Positions 10,006-21,321 of a stretch of DNA of 64,000 nucleotides are shown piece after piece; within the stretch, counting starts at the first letter, position 1; each line of letters opens with the position of its first letter. Source of the stretch: Pseudomonas sp. Marseille-Q3773 (GTDB lineage Bacteria; Pseudomonadota; Gammaproteobacteria; Pseudomonadales; Pseudomonadaceae); assembly GCF_916618955.1 (NCBI RefSeq), contig NZ_OU745390.1, forward strand, positions 4,650,001-4,714,000, read 5' to 3'. Under the pieces are notes generated by a model that did no database searches, had not been told where the DNA came from, and saw only the letters and a program-made list of their open reading frames with translations. The translations under genes were made by a program, and so were the position numbers.

Positions 10006-11319
10006 ATGAAGACACCGCTGTGGTTTCCGCAAAGCTTCTTCGCCCGCACGCTGTGGCTGGTGCTGATCGTCGTCCTGTTCTCCAAGGCGCTGACCCTGGT
10101 CTACCTGTTGATGAACGAGGACGTGCTGGTCGACCGTCAGTACAGCCACGGTGTCGCGCTGACCTTGCGTGCCTACTGGGCTGCCGACGAAGAAAACCGC
10201 GACAGGATCGCCGAAGCGGCAGGCCTTATCCGGGTTACCGGCTCGGGAGTGCCCGAGGGCGAACAGCACTGGCCCTACAGTGAGATCTATCAGCGGCAGA
10301 TGCAGGCCGAGCTGGGCGATGACACCGAGGTGCGCCTGCGTATTCATGCGCCACCGGCATTGTGGGTCAACGCCCCCAGCCTGGGCCCCGGTTGGCTGAA
10401 AGTGCCGCTGTACCCGCACCCGTTGCGAGGGCAGAAGATCTGGAACGTGCTGGGCTGGTTCCTGGCTATTGGCCTGCTGTCCACCGCCTCGGCATGGATC
10501 TTCGTGCGCCAGTTGAACCAGCCGCTCAAGCGCCTGGTATTCGCCGCACGCCTGCTCGGCCAGGGGCGCAGCGTGCGCCTGCCGATCAGCGATACGCCCA
10601 GCGAGATGACCGAGGTGTACAAGGCCTTCAACCAGATGGCCGAGGATGTCGAGCAGGCCGGGCGCGAGCGCGAGCTGATGCTTGCCGGAGTTTCCCACGA
10701 CCTGCGCACACCGCTGACGCGCCTGCGCCTGTCGCTGTCATTGTTGAACAGCGACAGCGAGCTGAGTGATGACATGGTCCGTGACATCGAGGACATGGAT
10801 GCGATCCTCGATCAGTTCCTGGCCTTCATTCGCGATGGCCGTGACGAACCGCTCGAAGAGGTCGACCTGGCCGACCTGGTGCGCGAGGTGGTGGCGCCTT
10901 ACAACCAGCCGGAAGAACGTGTGCGCCTGTGCCTGGAGCCGATTCCGCCGTTCCCGCTGCGGCGGGTTTCGCTCAAGCGCATGCTGGGCAACCTGATCGG
11001 CAACGCCTTGCATCATGCCGGCAAGGGGGTTGAGGTGGCAGCTTATGTGTCAGGCGACGAGAGCGCGCCGTACGTGGTGCTGAGCGTGCTGGACCGCGGC
11101 ACCGGGATCGACGAGTCGGAGCTTGAAACCATCTTCAACCCGTTCATTCGTGGCGACCGGGCGCGCGGCGGCAAGGGCACCGGGCTGGGGCTGGCGATCG
11201 TCAAGCGGATCGCGGCGCAGCATGGCGGCAATGTGGAGCTGCGCAACCGCTCCGGGGGCGGGATCGAGGCCCGGGTAAGGTTGCCATTGGGGCTGTTGCT
11301 GCCGCGTAATGCCGTGTGA
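10006..11319 (+). CDS. envZ: EnvZ-type osmosensor histidine kinase
   Basis: A 437-residue inner-membrane sensor kinase, cognate to OmpR. Two transmembrane segments (about residues 14-34 and 145-165, ILGWFLAIGLLSTASAWIF region) flank a periplasmic domain; a HAMP linker follows, then the phospho-acceptor H-box AGVSHDLRTPLTRLRLSLS (about 230-250) and the ATPase domain with N-box GNLIGNALHHAG and G-boxes DRGTGID and GGKGTGLGLAIV. ATG 10006 is preferred over TTG 9997. The gene ends near a GGGGCTGC...GCAGCCCC hairpin shared with convergent rimK. Confidence 0.95.
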   Translation: MKTPLWFPQSFFARTLWLVLIVVLFSKALTLVYLLMNEDVLVDRQYSHGVALTLRAYWAADEENRDRIAEAAGLIRVTGSGVPEGEQHWPYSEIYQRQMQAELGDDTEVRLRIHAPPALWVNAPSLGPGWLKVPLYPHPLRGQKIWNVLGWFLAIGLLSTASAWIFVRQLNQPLKRLVFAARLLGQGRSVRLPISDTPSEMTEVYKAFNQMAEDVEQAGRERELMLAGVSHDLRTPLTRLRLSLSLLNSDSELSDDMVRDIEDMDAILDQFLAFIRDGRDEPLEEVDLADLVREVVAPYNQPEERVRLCLEPIPPFPLRRVSLKRMLGNLIGNALHHAGKGVEVAAYVSGDESAPYVVLSVLDRGTGIDESELETIFNPFIRGDRARGGKGTGLGLAIVKRIAAQHGGNVELRNRSGGGIEARVRLPLGLLLPRNAV

Positions 11320-11324
11320 CTATC

Positions 11325-11343
11325 GGGGCTGCAAGGCAGCCCC
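11325..11343. terminator. Hairpin between convergent envZ and rimK
   Basis: GGGGCTGC AAGG CAGCCCC forms a compact perfect stem between the two converging stop codons. There is no long T tract, so it may be a weak terminator or a convergent-transcript barrier. Confidence 0.5.
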
Positions 11344-11349
11344 AGAATC

Positions 11350-12255
11350 TCACCCCTTGCCCTTGGTCCGGGTCTGATTAGGCCCGCCATTCTTCTCCAG
11401 ATGCTCGATGATCATCGCCGCCACGTTCTTGCCGGTGGTCGCCTCGATGCCCTCCAGCCCTGGCGACGAGTTCACCTCCATCACCAGCGGCCCATGGTTG
11501 GAACGCAGGATATCCACACCCGCCACGCTCAAGCCCATCACCTTGGCTGCACGAATGGCGGTCATGCGTTCTTCCGGGGTGATCTTGATCAGGCTGGCCA
11601 CCCCGCCACGGTGCAGGTTGGAACGGAACTCGCCGGGCTTGGCCTGGCGTTTCATCGAGGCGATGACCTTGTCGCCGACCACGAAGCAGCGGATGTCCGC
11701 GCCGCCAGCCTCCTTGATGTATTCCTGCACCATGATGTTCTGCTTCAGGCCCATGAACGCCTCGATCACCGACTCGGCCGCCTTGGTGGTTTCGCACAGC
11801 ACCACGCCGATACCCTGGGTACCTTCCAGCACCTTGATCACCAGCGGGGCACCGTTGACCATCTGGATCAGGTCGGGGATATCGTCCGGCGAGTGGGCGA
11901 AGCCGGTAATCGGCAGGCCGATGCCACGCCGCGACAGCAGCTGCAGTGAGCGCAGCTTGTCCCGCGAACGGGCAATCGCCACCGACTCGTTGAGCGGATA
12001 CACGCCCATCATCTCGAACTGGCGCAGCACTGCGCAGCCGTAGAACGTCACCGAGGCGCCGATGCGCGGGATCACCGCATCGAAACCTTCCAGCGGCTTG
12101 CCGCGGTAATGGATCTGCGGCTTGTGGCTGGCAATGTTCATGTAGGCCCGCAGGGTGTCGATCACCACCATTTCGTGGCCCCGCTGGGTTCCGGCTTCGA
12201 CCAGGCGGCGGGTGGAATACAGACGCGGATTGCGCGACAGCACAGCGATCTTCAT
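11350..12255 (-). CDS. rimK: RimK-type ATP-grasp ribosomal S6 glutamate ligase
   Basis: A 301-residue ATP-grasp ligase that adds glutamate residues to the C-terminus of ribosomal protein S6. It begins [20 protein letters not shown], has the pre-grasp region [15 protein letters not shown], the ATP-grasp segments [18 protein letters not shown] (about 135-152) and [19 protein letters not shown], and ends with the metal-ligand segment [17 protein letters not shown]. Its ATG overlaps the stop of the upstream retropepsin-like gene by ATGA, so the two are coupled. In P. fluorescens RimK and partners are linked to cyclic-di-GMP control of ribosome modification; that role is inherited from the literature, not visible here. 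Confidence 0.95.
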   Translation of the reverse strand: MKIAVLSRNPRLYSTRRLVEAGTQRGHEMVVIDTLRAYMNIASHKPQIHYRGKPLEGFDAVIPRIGASVTFYGCAVLRQFEMMGVYPLNESVAIARSRDKLRSLQLLSRRGIGLPITGFAHSPDDIPDLIQMVNGAPLVIKVLEGTQGIGVVLCETTKAAESVIEAFMGLKQNIMVQEYIKEAGGADIRCFVVGDKVIASMKRQAKPGEFRSNLHRGGVASLIKITPEERMTAIRAAKVMGLSVAGVDILRSNHGPLVMEVNSSPGLEGIEATTGKNVAAMIIEHLEKNGGPNQTRTKGKG

Positions 12256-12734
12256 GCAGCACCTGTGACAGGAGAAAGGGTGGCCGGATAGGCCGGTTTG
12301 TCTTGTACGTATTTCAACCCGGGGTTGACCACCAGCTGGCCGTGGATCAGCGCCTTGGAACCCAGCAACAGGCGGTAGCGCATGTTCTTGCGACAGGCCA
12401 GGGTGAACTCCACCTCCCACACACCATCACCCAGCGCCAGTGACGTGCGGATGACATAGCGGGTCTGGGCCTGGCCGTTGGAGCTCTTGATGGTCTTCAT
12501 GGTCACCAGCGGTGCCTCGCAGCGACGGTGGCGCAGTTGCACCACCGAACCCAGGTGGGCAGTGAAGCGGACCCAGGGTTGGCCGTCGCGCTCGAACGGT
12601 TCGATTTCGGTGGCATGCAGGCTGGAGGTGCTGGCACCGGTGTCGATCTTGGCGCGCAACCCGGCCACGCCAAGGTCGGGCAGGGCTACCCACTCGCGCA
12701 GGCCGATCACTGTCAAATGGTCAAATGTCTTCAC
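12252..12734 (-). CDS. rimB: Retropepsin-like aspartic protease, RimB-like
   Basis: A 160-residue protein with the retropepsin signature [13 protein letters not shown] (about residues 27-39), where the DTGA Asp is the expected catalytic residue, typical of the family once called ATP-dependent zinc protease. I place the start at GTG 12734 ([20 protein letters not shown]), with AGGG about eight bases upstream; the open frame runs further but without a good ribosome site. It overlaps rimK by four bases. In pseudomonads a protease of this type (RimB) opposes or tunes RimK modification of S6; assignment here is by context plus motif. Confidence 0.82.
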   Translation of the reverse strand: MKTFDHLTVIGLREWVALPDLGVAGLRAKIDTGASTSSLHATEIEPFERDGQPWVRFTAHLGSVVQLRHRRCEAPLVTMKTIKSSNGQAQTRYVIRTSLALGDGVWEVEFTLACRKNMRYRLLLGSKALIHGQLVVNPGLKYVQDKPAYPATLSPVTGAA

Positions 12735-12843
12735 GAAACGCACCCTGCGGATGAGGTGTTGAACTGTAAGCACGGCGGGGATTTTTTGCATCCGCTCGTT
12801 ACGGTAGTACAGTTCGATGAAACACAGCGTTCGAGGTAACGGG

Positions 12844-13245
12844 ATGGCACAAAAAGCCGAAGACGACGACAAGGTGCGCCTGGACAAATGGCTGTGGGCG
12901 GCACGCTTCTACAAGACCCGCGCCCTGGCCAAGGCAGCGATCGAAAGCGGCAAGGTGCATTGCCGGGGCGAGCGTTGCAAGCCGGGCAAGGAGCCGCGGG
13001 TTGGCGACGAGTTCGTGCTGCGCACCGGGTTCGACGAGCGCACGGTGGTGGTGAAGGCGCTGTCGGTGGTACGGCGTGGGGCGCCGGAGGCGCAGACCTT
13101 GTACGAGGAGACCGAAGAGAGTGTGCGCCGGCGTGAGCAGGCGGCGGAGATGCGCAAGGCAGGGGCCATGGGGGTGACGACCGATGGCCGGCCGACCAAG
13201 AAGCAGCGGCGGCAGATCCACCAGTTGCATGGCAGTTTCGATTGA
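12844..13245 (+). CDS. hslR: Heat shock protein 15, S4-domain ribosome-associated factor
   Basis: A 133-residue basic protein with an N-terminal S4 RNA-binding domain (VRLDKWLWAARFYKTRALAK, about residues 10-29, then VHCRGERCKPGKEPRVGDE) and a Lys/Arg-rich helical tail (KKQRRQIHQLHGSFD). Hsp15 binds free 50S subunits carrying nascent chains and recycles stalled ribosomes. The ATG at 12844 follows GAGGT by seven bases. It is divergent from the rimB-rimK pair and near hslO, another heat-shock/redox chaperone. Confidence 0.94.
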   Translation: MAQKAEDDDKVRLDKWLWAARFYKTRALAKAAIESGKVHCRGERCKPGKEPRVGDEFVLRTGFDERTVVVKALSVVRRGAPEAQTLYEETEESVRRREQAAEMRKAGAMGVTTDGRPTKKQRRQIHQLHGSFD

Positions 13246-13247
13246 AA

Positions 13248-13266
13248 GGGGCCGCTTGGCGGCCCC
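13248..13266. terminator. Hairpin between convergent hslR and PAP2 gene
   Basis: GGGGCCGC TTG GCGGCCCC is a perfect eight-pair stem in the 28-base gap between two converging genes. It lacks a T tract and probably serves both strands. Confidence 0.5.
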
Positions 13267-13273
13267 AAGGGCT

Positions 13274-14068
13274 CTAGCGGATAATCGCCAGGCGCCCGAC
13301 CAACGGTAGCTTGCCCGCGATCGAGAACAACGGCCCCGTCCAGCGCACCAGCAATGCGCTGCCTTTGGCAGCCAGCGGCGTGTAGCAACTCCAGCCCAAC
13401 GCCAGCAGCGCCATCAGCAGCCCGCCAATGTAGTCGTCCTGCCCCCAGTGGGCACCGGCTACCAGGCGCGGCAGCATGAACAGCAGCGCCAGCCCCCAGA
13501 TCACCAGGTACTGCACCAGGCGCCGGCTGAACACGCTCATGAACAGTGCCCAGATCAACAGCACCGAGGCGTGGTCGCCGGGGAAACTGTTGCTGGAGCG
13601 GTCTTTCAGCTCCCAGGCCTTTTCCAGGTTCGGATAGTAATCGCTCAGGTGCACGACGTTGTCGAATACCATCGAGGGGCTATCGTGTTGCCAGCCCATT
13701 GCGTTTACCCACTTGGAAAACAGCGCGCGAATCACCACTAAGAGGATCAGCGTTACAAGAAAGCCGAAAAAGGCCTGGCGAACCTGCGCTGCCTTGAACA
13801 CCCAGTCGCCACGAATCAGCACTGCCAGCAGAATCAGGCCAACGACGATGTCGAACGGGCGCAGGCTGCCGAGCGTCCAGATGTAGCGCCAGGCGGCATT
13901 GTCGGCCAGCGGTGCATTGAGGCTGTGGAACAGCCATTCGTCGAAAGTCAGACACAGGATCTGGCCAACGGGCCATAACCAGAAACACAGTAGGACGATG
14001 GGAAGCAGCGTGCAGGCTGCCAATGGCCCGAAGGACCACCTTGCTTGGAACAGTGGTGGATTGTCCAT
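13274..14068 (-). CDS. PAP2-superfamily membrane phosphatase
   Basis: A 264-residue integral membrane protein with about six transmembrane segments. It carries the PAP2 (type 2 phosphatidic-acid phosphatase) signatures SFPGDHASV (about residues 163-171, the PSGH-type motif) and RLVAGAHWGQDDYIGG (about 202-217, the SR-x5-H-x3-D-type motif), giving the two expected catalytic His and the Asp. Members of this superfamily dephosphorylate undecaprenyl pyrophosphate or modify lipid A at the periplasmic face. Which substrate applies cannot be told. It is divergent from hslO. Confidence 0.9.
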   Translation of the reverse strand: MDNPPLFQARWSFGPLAACTLLPIVLLCFWLWPVGQILCLTFDEWLFHSLNAPLADNAAWRYIWTLGSLRPFDIVVGLILLAVLIRGDWVFKAAQVRQAFFGFLVTLILLVVIRALFSKWVNAMGWQHDSPSMVFDNVVHLSDYYPNLEKAWELKDRSSNSFPGDHASVLLIWALFMSVFSRRLVQYLVIWGLALLFMLPRLVAGAHWGQDDYIGGLLMALLALGWSCYTPLAAKGSALLVRWTGPLFSIAGKLPLVGRLAIIR

Positions 14069-14189
14069 AAAATACCTCTATTGCAAACAGGAAGCTGAGC
14101 GCATCTGCAGCGCTCTATAACGGGGTTCTCGCTTGTTTTTCGACAACCCTTGTAACCATTTTGTCATTATTCTCAGATAGCCAAAACCT

Positions 14190-15089
14190 ATGAGCGACTT
14201 GCCTGATACCGATTTCACCCAACGTTTCATCTTCGACGAGCGCGACGTGCGCGGCGAGTGGGTGTCTCTCGATGACAGCTACGCCGCGGTGCTGGCACGT
14301 CATGAATACCCGCAGCCAGTGCAGGCTCTGCTCGGTGAGCTGATGGCCGCCACTGCCTTGTTGGTGGGGGCGCTGAAGTTCGATGGCCTGCTGGTTCTGC
14401 AGGCGCGTTCGGCGGGGCCGATCCCGCTGCTGATGGTCGAATGCTCCGGTGACCGCGACATCCGCGGCATGGCCCGCTACGAAGCGGACCAGATCCCGGC
14501 CGCTGCGACCCTGTCGCAGCTGATGCCTGACGGCCACCTGACCCTGACCATCGACCCAGTCAAGGGCCAGCGCTACCAAGGCACTGTCGACCTCGATGGC
14601 GCCAGCCTGTCGGAGTGCTTCACCAATTACTTCGTGCAGTCGCAGCAGCTCAATACCCGTTTCTGGCTGCATGCCGAAGGCGGCAAGGCCCGTGGCCTGC
14701 TGCTGCAGCAACTGCCGCGCGATCGCCAGCCCGACGACGAAGAGCGCGAAGAAAGCTGGCAGCACGTGGTCGCCCTGGCCACCACGCTAAAGGCCGAGGA
14801 ATGGGCGCTGGACAACGAAACCCTGCTGCACCGCCTGTACCACGAAGATGCCGTGCGCCTGTTCGACATCCAGCCGCTGCGCTTCAATTGCAGCTGCTCT
14901 CGTGAACGTTCCGGCAATGCGCTGGTCAGTCTGGGCGAGCAAGACGCCAAGGCGTTGGTGGAAGAGTGTGGCGGGCAGGTCGAGATCGATTGCCAGTTCT
15001 GCAACGAGCGCTATTTCTTCGACGCCAGTGACGTGGCGCAATTGTTTGCCGGTGGCGGCACGGACACGGCCTCAGAAACTCGTCACTGA
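14190..15089 (+). CDS. hslO: Hsp33 redox-regulated chaperone
   Basis: A 299-residue cytoplasmic holdase activated by oxidation. The C-terminal zinc site is visible as NCSCSRER (CxC, about residues 232-237) and CQFC (CxxC, about 264-267); oxidation of these four Cys releases zinc and switches the chaperone on. The N-terminal substrate-binding domain contains [20 protein letters not shown]. The gene lies immediately before pckA on the same strand, separated by 179 bases with a strong hairpin, so it is probably a separate transcription unit. Confidence 0.96.
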   Translation: MSDLPDTDFTQRFIFDERDVRGEWVSLDDSYAAVLARHEYPQPVQALLGELMAATALLVGALKFDGLLVLQARSAGPIPLLMVECSGDRDIRGMARYEADQIPAAATLSQLMPDGHLTLTIDPVKGQRYQGTVDLDGASLSECFTNYFVQSQQLNTRFWLHAEGGKARGLLLQQLPRDRQPDDEEREESWQHVVALATTLKAEEWALDNETLLHRLYHEDAVRLFDIQPLRFNCSCSRERSGNALVSLGEQDAKALVEECGGQVEIDCQFCNERYFFDASDVAQLFAGGGTDTASETRH

Positions 15090-15112
15090 AACGTTTAACT
15101 ACAGGATAATCT

Positions 15113-15148
15113 CCTGTCGAATTGCGCAAAAGCGCAGTTCTGACAGGA
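15113..15148 (+). terminator. Stem-loop downstream of hslO
   Basis: CCTGTC ... GACAGG encloses an inner perfect stem TGCGC AAAA GCGCA. A T7 run follows about ten bases later. It probably ends the hslO transcript ahead of the pckA promoter region, where CATAAT (15177-15182) is a plausible -10 box. Confidence 0.55.
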
Positions 15149-15198
15149 GGGGCCTACTTTTTTTGGGCGTTTCTGGCATAATCCGGCCACTTTTTTCG

Positions 15199-15228
15199 CT
15201 GTAGTAGTTTTTTCGAGACAACTACAAA
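15199..15228 (+). promoter_or_regulatory. Leader hairpin in pckA 5' region
   Basis: TGTAGT and ACTACA pair across a T-rich loop about 40 bases before the pckA ATG. A second small stem, CGGCC TCG GGCCG (about 15243-15255), sits just before the ribosome site GGGG. These could modulate pckA translation or mRNA stability; function is inferred only from position. Confidence 0.35.
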
Positions 15229-15268
15229 ACGTTTGGAGCACTCGGCCTCGGGCCGGATGGGGTATCTC

Positions 15269-16810
15269 ATGACGCAAGCCAACAACACCGTGTACACCGA
15301 CCTGAGCGTCGATGAGCTGGTAAAAGAAGCGCTGCAACGCGGTGAAGGCGTACTAGCCGATACTGGCGCACTGGTCGTGGAGACTGGTCACCGTACTGGC
15401 CGTTCGCCGGCTGACCGTTTCATCGTCGAAGAACCTTCCACCCAGGACGCCATTGCCTGGGGCCCGATCAACCGCAAGTTCCCGGCCGACAAGTTCGATG
15501 CCCTGTGGGACCGCGTCGAGGCGTTCAACAACGCCCAGGATCACTTCGTTTCCTACGTTCACGTAGGGGCGGCTGCCGAGCACTACCTGCCGGTGAAGAT
15601 GACCACCCAGACTGCCTGGCAGAACCTGTTCGGTCGTTGCCTGTTCATCAACCCGGAGCAGTACAACCCGGCTGGCCGCGGTGAGTGGCAGATCCTCAAC
15701 GTCGCCAACTTCGTCTGCGAGCCTGAGCGTGACGGTACCAACTCCGACGGTTGCGTGATCATCAACTTCGCCCAGAAGAAGGTGCTGATCGCTGGCATGC
15801 GCTACGCCGGCGAAATGAAGAAAGCCATGTTCTCGGTGCAGAACTTCCTGCTGCCGGCTGCCGACGTGCTGCCGATGCACTGCGCCGCCAACATCGGCGA
15901 AGCCGGCGACGTGACCCTGTTCTTCGGCCTGTCCGGCACCGGCAAGACCACCCTGTCGGCCGACGAAAGCCGTTACCTGATCGGTGACGACGAGCACGGC
16001 TGGGGCGAGGGCGTGGTGTTCAACATGGAAGGCGGCTGCTACGCCAAGTGCATCGACCTGTCCGAGAAGAACGAGCCGGTCATCTGGAAAGCCATCAAGC
16101 ACGGTGCAGTGCTGGAAAACGTCGTTCTCGACGCCAACAAGCACGCCGACTACACCGACGTCAGCCTGACCCAGAACAGCCGTGCGGCCTACCCGCTGGA
16201 GCACGTGGCCAAGCGTTCCGAAGCGAACCTGGGCGGCGAGCCGAACGCAGTCATCTTCCTGACCTGCGACCTGACCGGTGTTCTACCTCCGGTGTCGATC
16301 CTGAACAACGAGCAGGCGGCTTACCACTTCCTGTCCGGCTACACCGCGCTGGTCGGTTCCACCGAAATGGGTTCGGGCGGCGGCATCAAGTCGACCTTCT
16401 CGACTTGCTTCGGCGCTCCGTTCTTCCCGCGCCCGGCTGGCGAGTACGCTGAGCTGCTGATCAAGCGTATCAACGGCTTCAACTCCAAGGTCTACCTGGT
16501 CAACACCGGCTGGACCGGCGGTGGCTACGGCGTTGGCAAGCGCTTCAGCATCCCGACCACCCGTGCTGTGATCGCTGCGATCCAGAGCGGCGCGCTGGTC
16601 GGTGCCGAAACCGAGCACCTGGACATCATCAACCTGGACGTGCCGAAGGCTGTTCCGGGTGTTGAAACCGAACTGCTCAACCCGCGCACCAACTGGGCTG
16701 ACAAGGCTGCCTACGACGAGGCTGCCAAAGGCCTGGCCAAGCTGTTCATCGAGAACTTCAAGAAGTTCGACGTGTCCGACGCCATCAAGGCTGCTGGCCC
16801 GCAGCTGTAA
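15269..16810 (+). CDS. pckA: Phosphoenolpyruvate carboxykinase (ATP)
   Basis: A 513-residue cytoplasmic enzyme converting oxaloacetate plus ATP to PEP, CO2 and ADP, the entry step of gluconeogenesis. Diagnostic segments: [14 protein letters not shown] (about residues 40-53, oxaloacetate binding), [13 protein letters not shown] (P-loop, about 220-232), [10 protein letters not shown] (metal-binding kinase-2 region) and [14 protein letters not shown] (about 412-425). Start at ATG 15269 gives the normal family N-terminus [13 protein letters not shown]; the frame is open upstream but that part is the leader. A good terminator follows. Confidence 0.97.
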   Translation: MTQANNTVYTDLSVDELVKEALQRGEGVLADTGALVVETGHRTGRSPADRFIVEEPSTQDAIAWGPINRKFPADKFDALWDRVEAFNNAQDHFVSYVHVGAAAEHYLPVKMTTQTAWQNLFGRCLFINPEQYNPAGRGEWQILNVANFVCEPERDGTNSDGCVIINFAQKKVLIAGMRYAGEMKKAMFSVQNFLLPAADVLPMHCAANIGEAGDVTLFFGLSGTGKTTLSADESRYLIGDDEHGWGEGVVFNMEGGCYAKCIDLSEKNEPVIWKAIKHGAVLENVVLDANKHADYTDVSLTQNSRAAYPLEHVAKRSEANLGGEPNAVIFLTCDLTGVLPPVSILNNEQAAYHFLSGYTALVGSTEMGSGGGIKSTFSTCFGAPFFPRPAGEYAELLIKRINGFNSKVYLVNTGWTGGGYGVGKRFSIPTTRAVIAAIQSGALVGAETEHLDIINLDVPKAVPGVETELLNPRTNWADKAAYDEAAKGLAKLFIENFKKFDVSDAIKAAGPQL

Positions 16811-16829
16811 GCTGACGCCAGCCGTAACG

Positions 16830-16861
16830 AGAAAGCCGCCCACTTGGGCGGCTTTTTTTTA
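16830..16861 (+). terminator. Rho-independent terminator of pckA
   Basis: AAAGCCGCCC ACTT GGGCGGCTTT followed by a T8 run, starting about 20 bases after the pckA stop. Confidence 0.9.
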
Positions 16862-16905
16862 AGATCAATTTTTGTTTCACCGCGCGAAACGGGTGTGGAT
16901 GATGC

Positions 16906-17349
16906 TCAATCATATTTCACGTAATTAAGGGATAGCGCGGCTCCCCATTCTTCGGGGGCGCCTTCGTAAACCACGGAAGTAATCTTGTGACCGCTCAGGT
17001 CGATATCTTTTTTGCTAACGATGATTATGAACGCGACCCGAGTCCCCTTTTCATCGAACGCGGTCAGCAAAGATGTTTGCCCCTTGGGATCGCATTGTAG
17101 AGCTACATTCTCAGTTGGCTGGTCGAACCAAATATCGAACCTCCCCGGCGTTGTCCAGTGACCTTGGTTGCCCCGCATGATGATACATTTTCTACCTGGC
17201 TCTTGGGCGTCATTAACGTTGAATTGGATTCTGTCATCAATGGTATCCAAGTTCAGCTGGTAACCGTTGCGTTTTATTTCACCATGGATGGGGCCGTTTT
17301 CGAGGTCCAGGAAATAATCTTCATATTTGAATGTTTTTACGGGATGCAT
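16906..17349 (-). CDS. Hypothetical protein, AT-richer orphan
   Basis: A 147-residue protein that I do not recognise, starting MHPVKTFKYEDYFLDLENGP. It has no signal peptide and no membrane segment; composition is mixed with many Asp/Lys/Ile residues and alternating beta-like stretches (RVAFIIIVSKKDIDL). A GAGGA ribosome site lies about seven bases before the ATG at 17349. Base and codon use are clearly more AT-rich (ATA, AAT, TTT codons) than the flanking pckA and thioesterase genes, suggesting a recently acquired gene. It converges on the pckA terminator. Function unknown. Confidence 0.75.
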   Translation of the reverse strand: MHPVKTFKYEDYFLDLENGPIHGEIKRNGYQLNLDTIDDRIQFNVNDAQEPGRKCIIMRGNQGHWTTPGRFDIWFDQPTENVALQCDPKGQTSLLTAFDEKGTRVAFIIIVSKKDIDLSGHKITSVVYEGAPEEWGAALSLNYVKYD

Positions 17350-17568
17350 GGGTTTGTCCTCCTGAGTATGTGCACGCTGACTTACAATGCGCGCATATGA
17401 GAGAGACTGAAACTGGCAAATTTGTCAGTTGACATGTGATGGGTCAGGCACTCGTCGATGCAGCAGATAGATACATCCGGATATGCCATCTATAGTGGAT
17501 GGCAAGCCTCGGCATTCCCATCTTGTTGTGGGAAGCTATTTGCTGAATTTACCCATTGTGGATAACTC

Positions 17569-18009
17569 ATGACCGAATCCCCCAACCGCACGGCCTTCTC
17601 CCACTTCCACCCAATCCTCACCCGCCCCCAGGACAACGACGTCAACGGCCACATCGCCGGCGCCACTGTGCATGGCTTTTTCGAAACTGCAATCCAGGCA
17701 TTTCTTGTCGAACAGGCCGAACTGGACCTGCGCGACGGCGAGCTGGCAGCGTTCGTGGTCAGCTCCGCAGCGGATTTCTATGCGTTGCCTGGCTTTCCCG
17801 ATGTGCTGGAAGTCGGGCTGGGGGTGACGCGCCTGGCGGGCAGTACGGTGGAGTACCGCCTGGCGCTGTTCCGTCCGGGCGAGCCGGAGGCCTGTGCGGC
17901 AGGGACGGTGGTGCAGGTGTTCATCGAACGCGCCAGCGGCCGGCCTGTAGCGTTGCCAGAGACGCTGCAGGTGATCCTCTCCGGCGTCATGCTGGAGCTC
18001 CAGGCATGA
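17569..18009 (+). CDS. Acyl-CoA thioesterase, 4HBT/YbgC-like hot-dog fold
   Basis: A 146-residue single-domain protein of the 4-hydroxybenzoyl-CoA thioesterase type. The segment PILTRPQDNDVNGHIAGATV (about residues 15-34) is the family signature, with the Asp-x-(Val)-Asn-Gly-His core; usual members read DxDxxGHVNN, here D-V-N-G-H-I. The rest is the expected beta-sheet layer (VEYRLALFRPGEPEACAAGT). Substrate not predictable. A perfect DnaA-box 9-mer lies just before the ATG, possibly by chance. Confidence 0.85.
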   Translation: MTESPNRTAFSHFHPILTRPQDNDVNGHIAGATVHGFFETAIQAFLVEQAELDLRDGELAAFVVSSAADFYALPGFPDVLEVGLGVTRLAGSTVEYRLALFRPGEPEACAAGTVVQVFIERASGRPVALPETLQVILSGVMLELQA

Positions 18010-18040
18010 AAAAGCCCCGCTGGCAGGGGCGGGGCTTTTG
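18010..18040. terminator. Bidirectional terminator between convergent genes
   Basis: AAAAGCCCCGC TGGCAGG GCGGGGCTTTT: a perfect eleven-pair stem with an A tract on one side and a T tract on the other, directly after the thioesterase stop and before the end of the convergent glycine-zipper gene. Confidence 0.85.
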
Positions 18041-18064
18041 TTGCCGGGGCAGGGCCCCCAGGCA

Positions 18065-18547
18065 TTAGTCGCGCCAGTGGCGCTTGTGCTTGCGGTGACC
18101 GTAGTGGTGACCACGGTCCCAGTGACGGCGGTCGTCATCATAGCCACGACGGTAGCGGCGGCCATCGTGGTAATCATCTTCGTCGGCTTCCTTGCCCAGG
18201 TAGTTACCCAGTGCGCCACCAGCACCACCGCCGGCTGCTGCGCCAATGTAGCTACCGGTAGTGCCGCCTACCGAGCGACCGACTACGTTACCACCCGCCG
18301 CGCCCAGCGCGCCGCCGATAGCGGCCTCGCCACGCTGGCGTTTGTCGGCGCCCAGGGCGCCACCCGCTGCGCCGCCCAGACCCGCACCAATGGCGCCGCC
18401 TGTGCTACCGCCGATGGAGTTGCCCACGACAGAGCCCAGTACCCCACCCAATGCGCCGCCAATGCCGGCCTCGGTGGTGCCGCCTGCCATGGCAACGCCG
18501 CTGAGCAAGCTGAAAGACAACAACAATATCGAGGAGTACTTCTTCAT
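18065..18547 (-). CDS. Secreted glycine-zipper protein
   Basis: A 160-residue exported protein. It starts MKKYSSILLLSFSLLSGVAMA, a clear signal peptide with cleavage likely after AMA. Residues about 22-110 are glycine-zipper repeats (GGALGGVLGSVVGNSIGG, GGALGAAGGNVVGRSVGG) spaced as in membrane-inserting GxxxG domains of outer-membrane or amyloid-like proteins. The tail (about 112-160) is highly charged and His/Arg/Asp/Tyr rich (YDDDRRHWDRGHHYGHRKH). I chose ATG 18547 because the longer frame upstream has no signal peptide and the GAGG ribosome site fits. Role unknown; envelope association is inferred. Confidence 0.85.
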   Translation of the reverse strand: MKKYSSILLLSFSLLSGVAMAGGTTEAGIGGALGGVLGSVVGNSIGGSTGGAIGAGLGGAAGGALGADKRQRGEAAIGGALGAAGGNVVGRSVGGTTGSYIGAAAGGGAGGALGNYLGKEADEDDYHDGRRYRRGYDDDRRHWDRGHHYGHRKHKRHWRD

Positions 18548-18704
18548 CAAGAGAGCCTCATAGGGATGACGAGGCGAATTTGAGGCTAACAAGCCCGCCT
18601 TGCAATGGAAATCCGACGAGTAACACGAGTTGTACACAATTCTCTAAGTTACTGTATTTTCTGTGAAACTTTATCTATTTTTCGCTGTCTGAGACTGTTA
18701 TGAC

Positions 18705-18745
18705 GAAGCCCTGAACCGCACTGGAACAGGGCTTTTTCGTTTTTG
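18705..18745 (+). terminator. Orphan rho-independent terminator
   Basis: AGCCCTG ... CAGGGCT followed by TTTTTCGTTTTT reads as a plus-strand terminator, but no plus-strand gene lies upstream (the neighbouring gene points the other way). A possible promoter, TTACTG (18649) with TATCTA (18672), 17 bases apart, would give an RNA of about 60 bases. Confidence 0.55.
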
Positions 18746-18870
18746 GCGGTGGTGCTTCTGGCCTCTTTGCGGTTATAGCCGATCCTGCAGAAACACCACG
18801 TCTCAGGCTTTATGATTTTCCCTGTAGGGACTCCAGCCGCGATCATCGACACAGTCGATGTCCATACATC

Positions 18871-18905
18871 GCGTCGCCTGTTTCGCGGATAAATCCGCTC
18901 CTACA
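18871..18905. repeat. Single REP element
   Basis: TTTCGCGGATAAATCCGCTC palindrome with the CTACA tail typical of P. putida REPs. Confidence 0.7.
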
Positions 18906-18970
18906 CACACGGCTTCGACTTGACGCTGTGCCTGTACAGGCGGCTTTGGCCGTGAACAGGCCGGCGCAGT

Positions 18971-21316
<2,346 letters not shown>

Positions 21317-21321
21317 GACTG

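Larger units (their letters stand above)
18548..18970. other. Gene-free stretch with orphan terminator and REP
   Basis: 423 bases without a convincing gene. It holds the promoter region of the glycine-zipper gene, an isolated terminator hairpin (18705-18742), a palindrome CATCGAC ACA GTCGATG-like around 18844-18861, and a single REP (18871-18905). Confidence 0.6.

Noticed and set aside
17557..17565. Perfect DnaA box just before the thioesterase ATG
   Set aside because: One or two perfect boxes are expected by chance in 64 kb, and there is no partner site.
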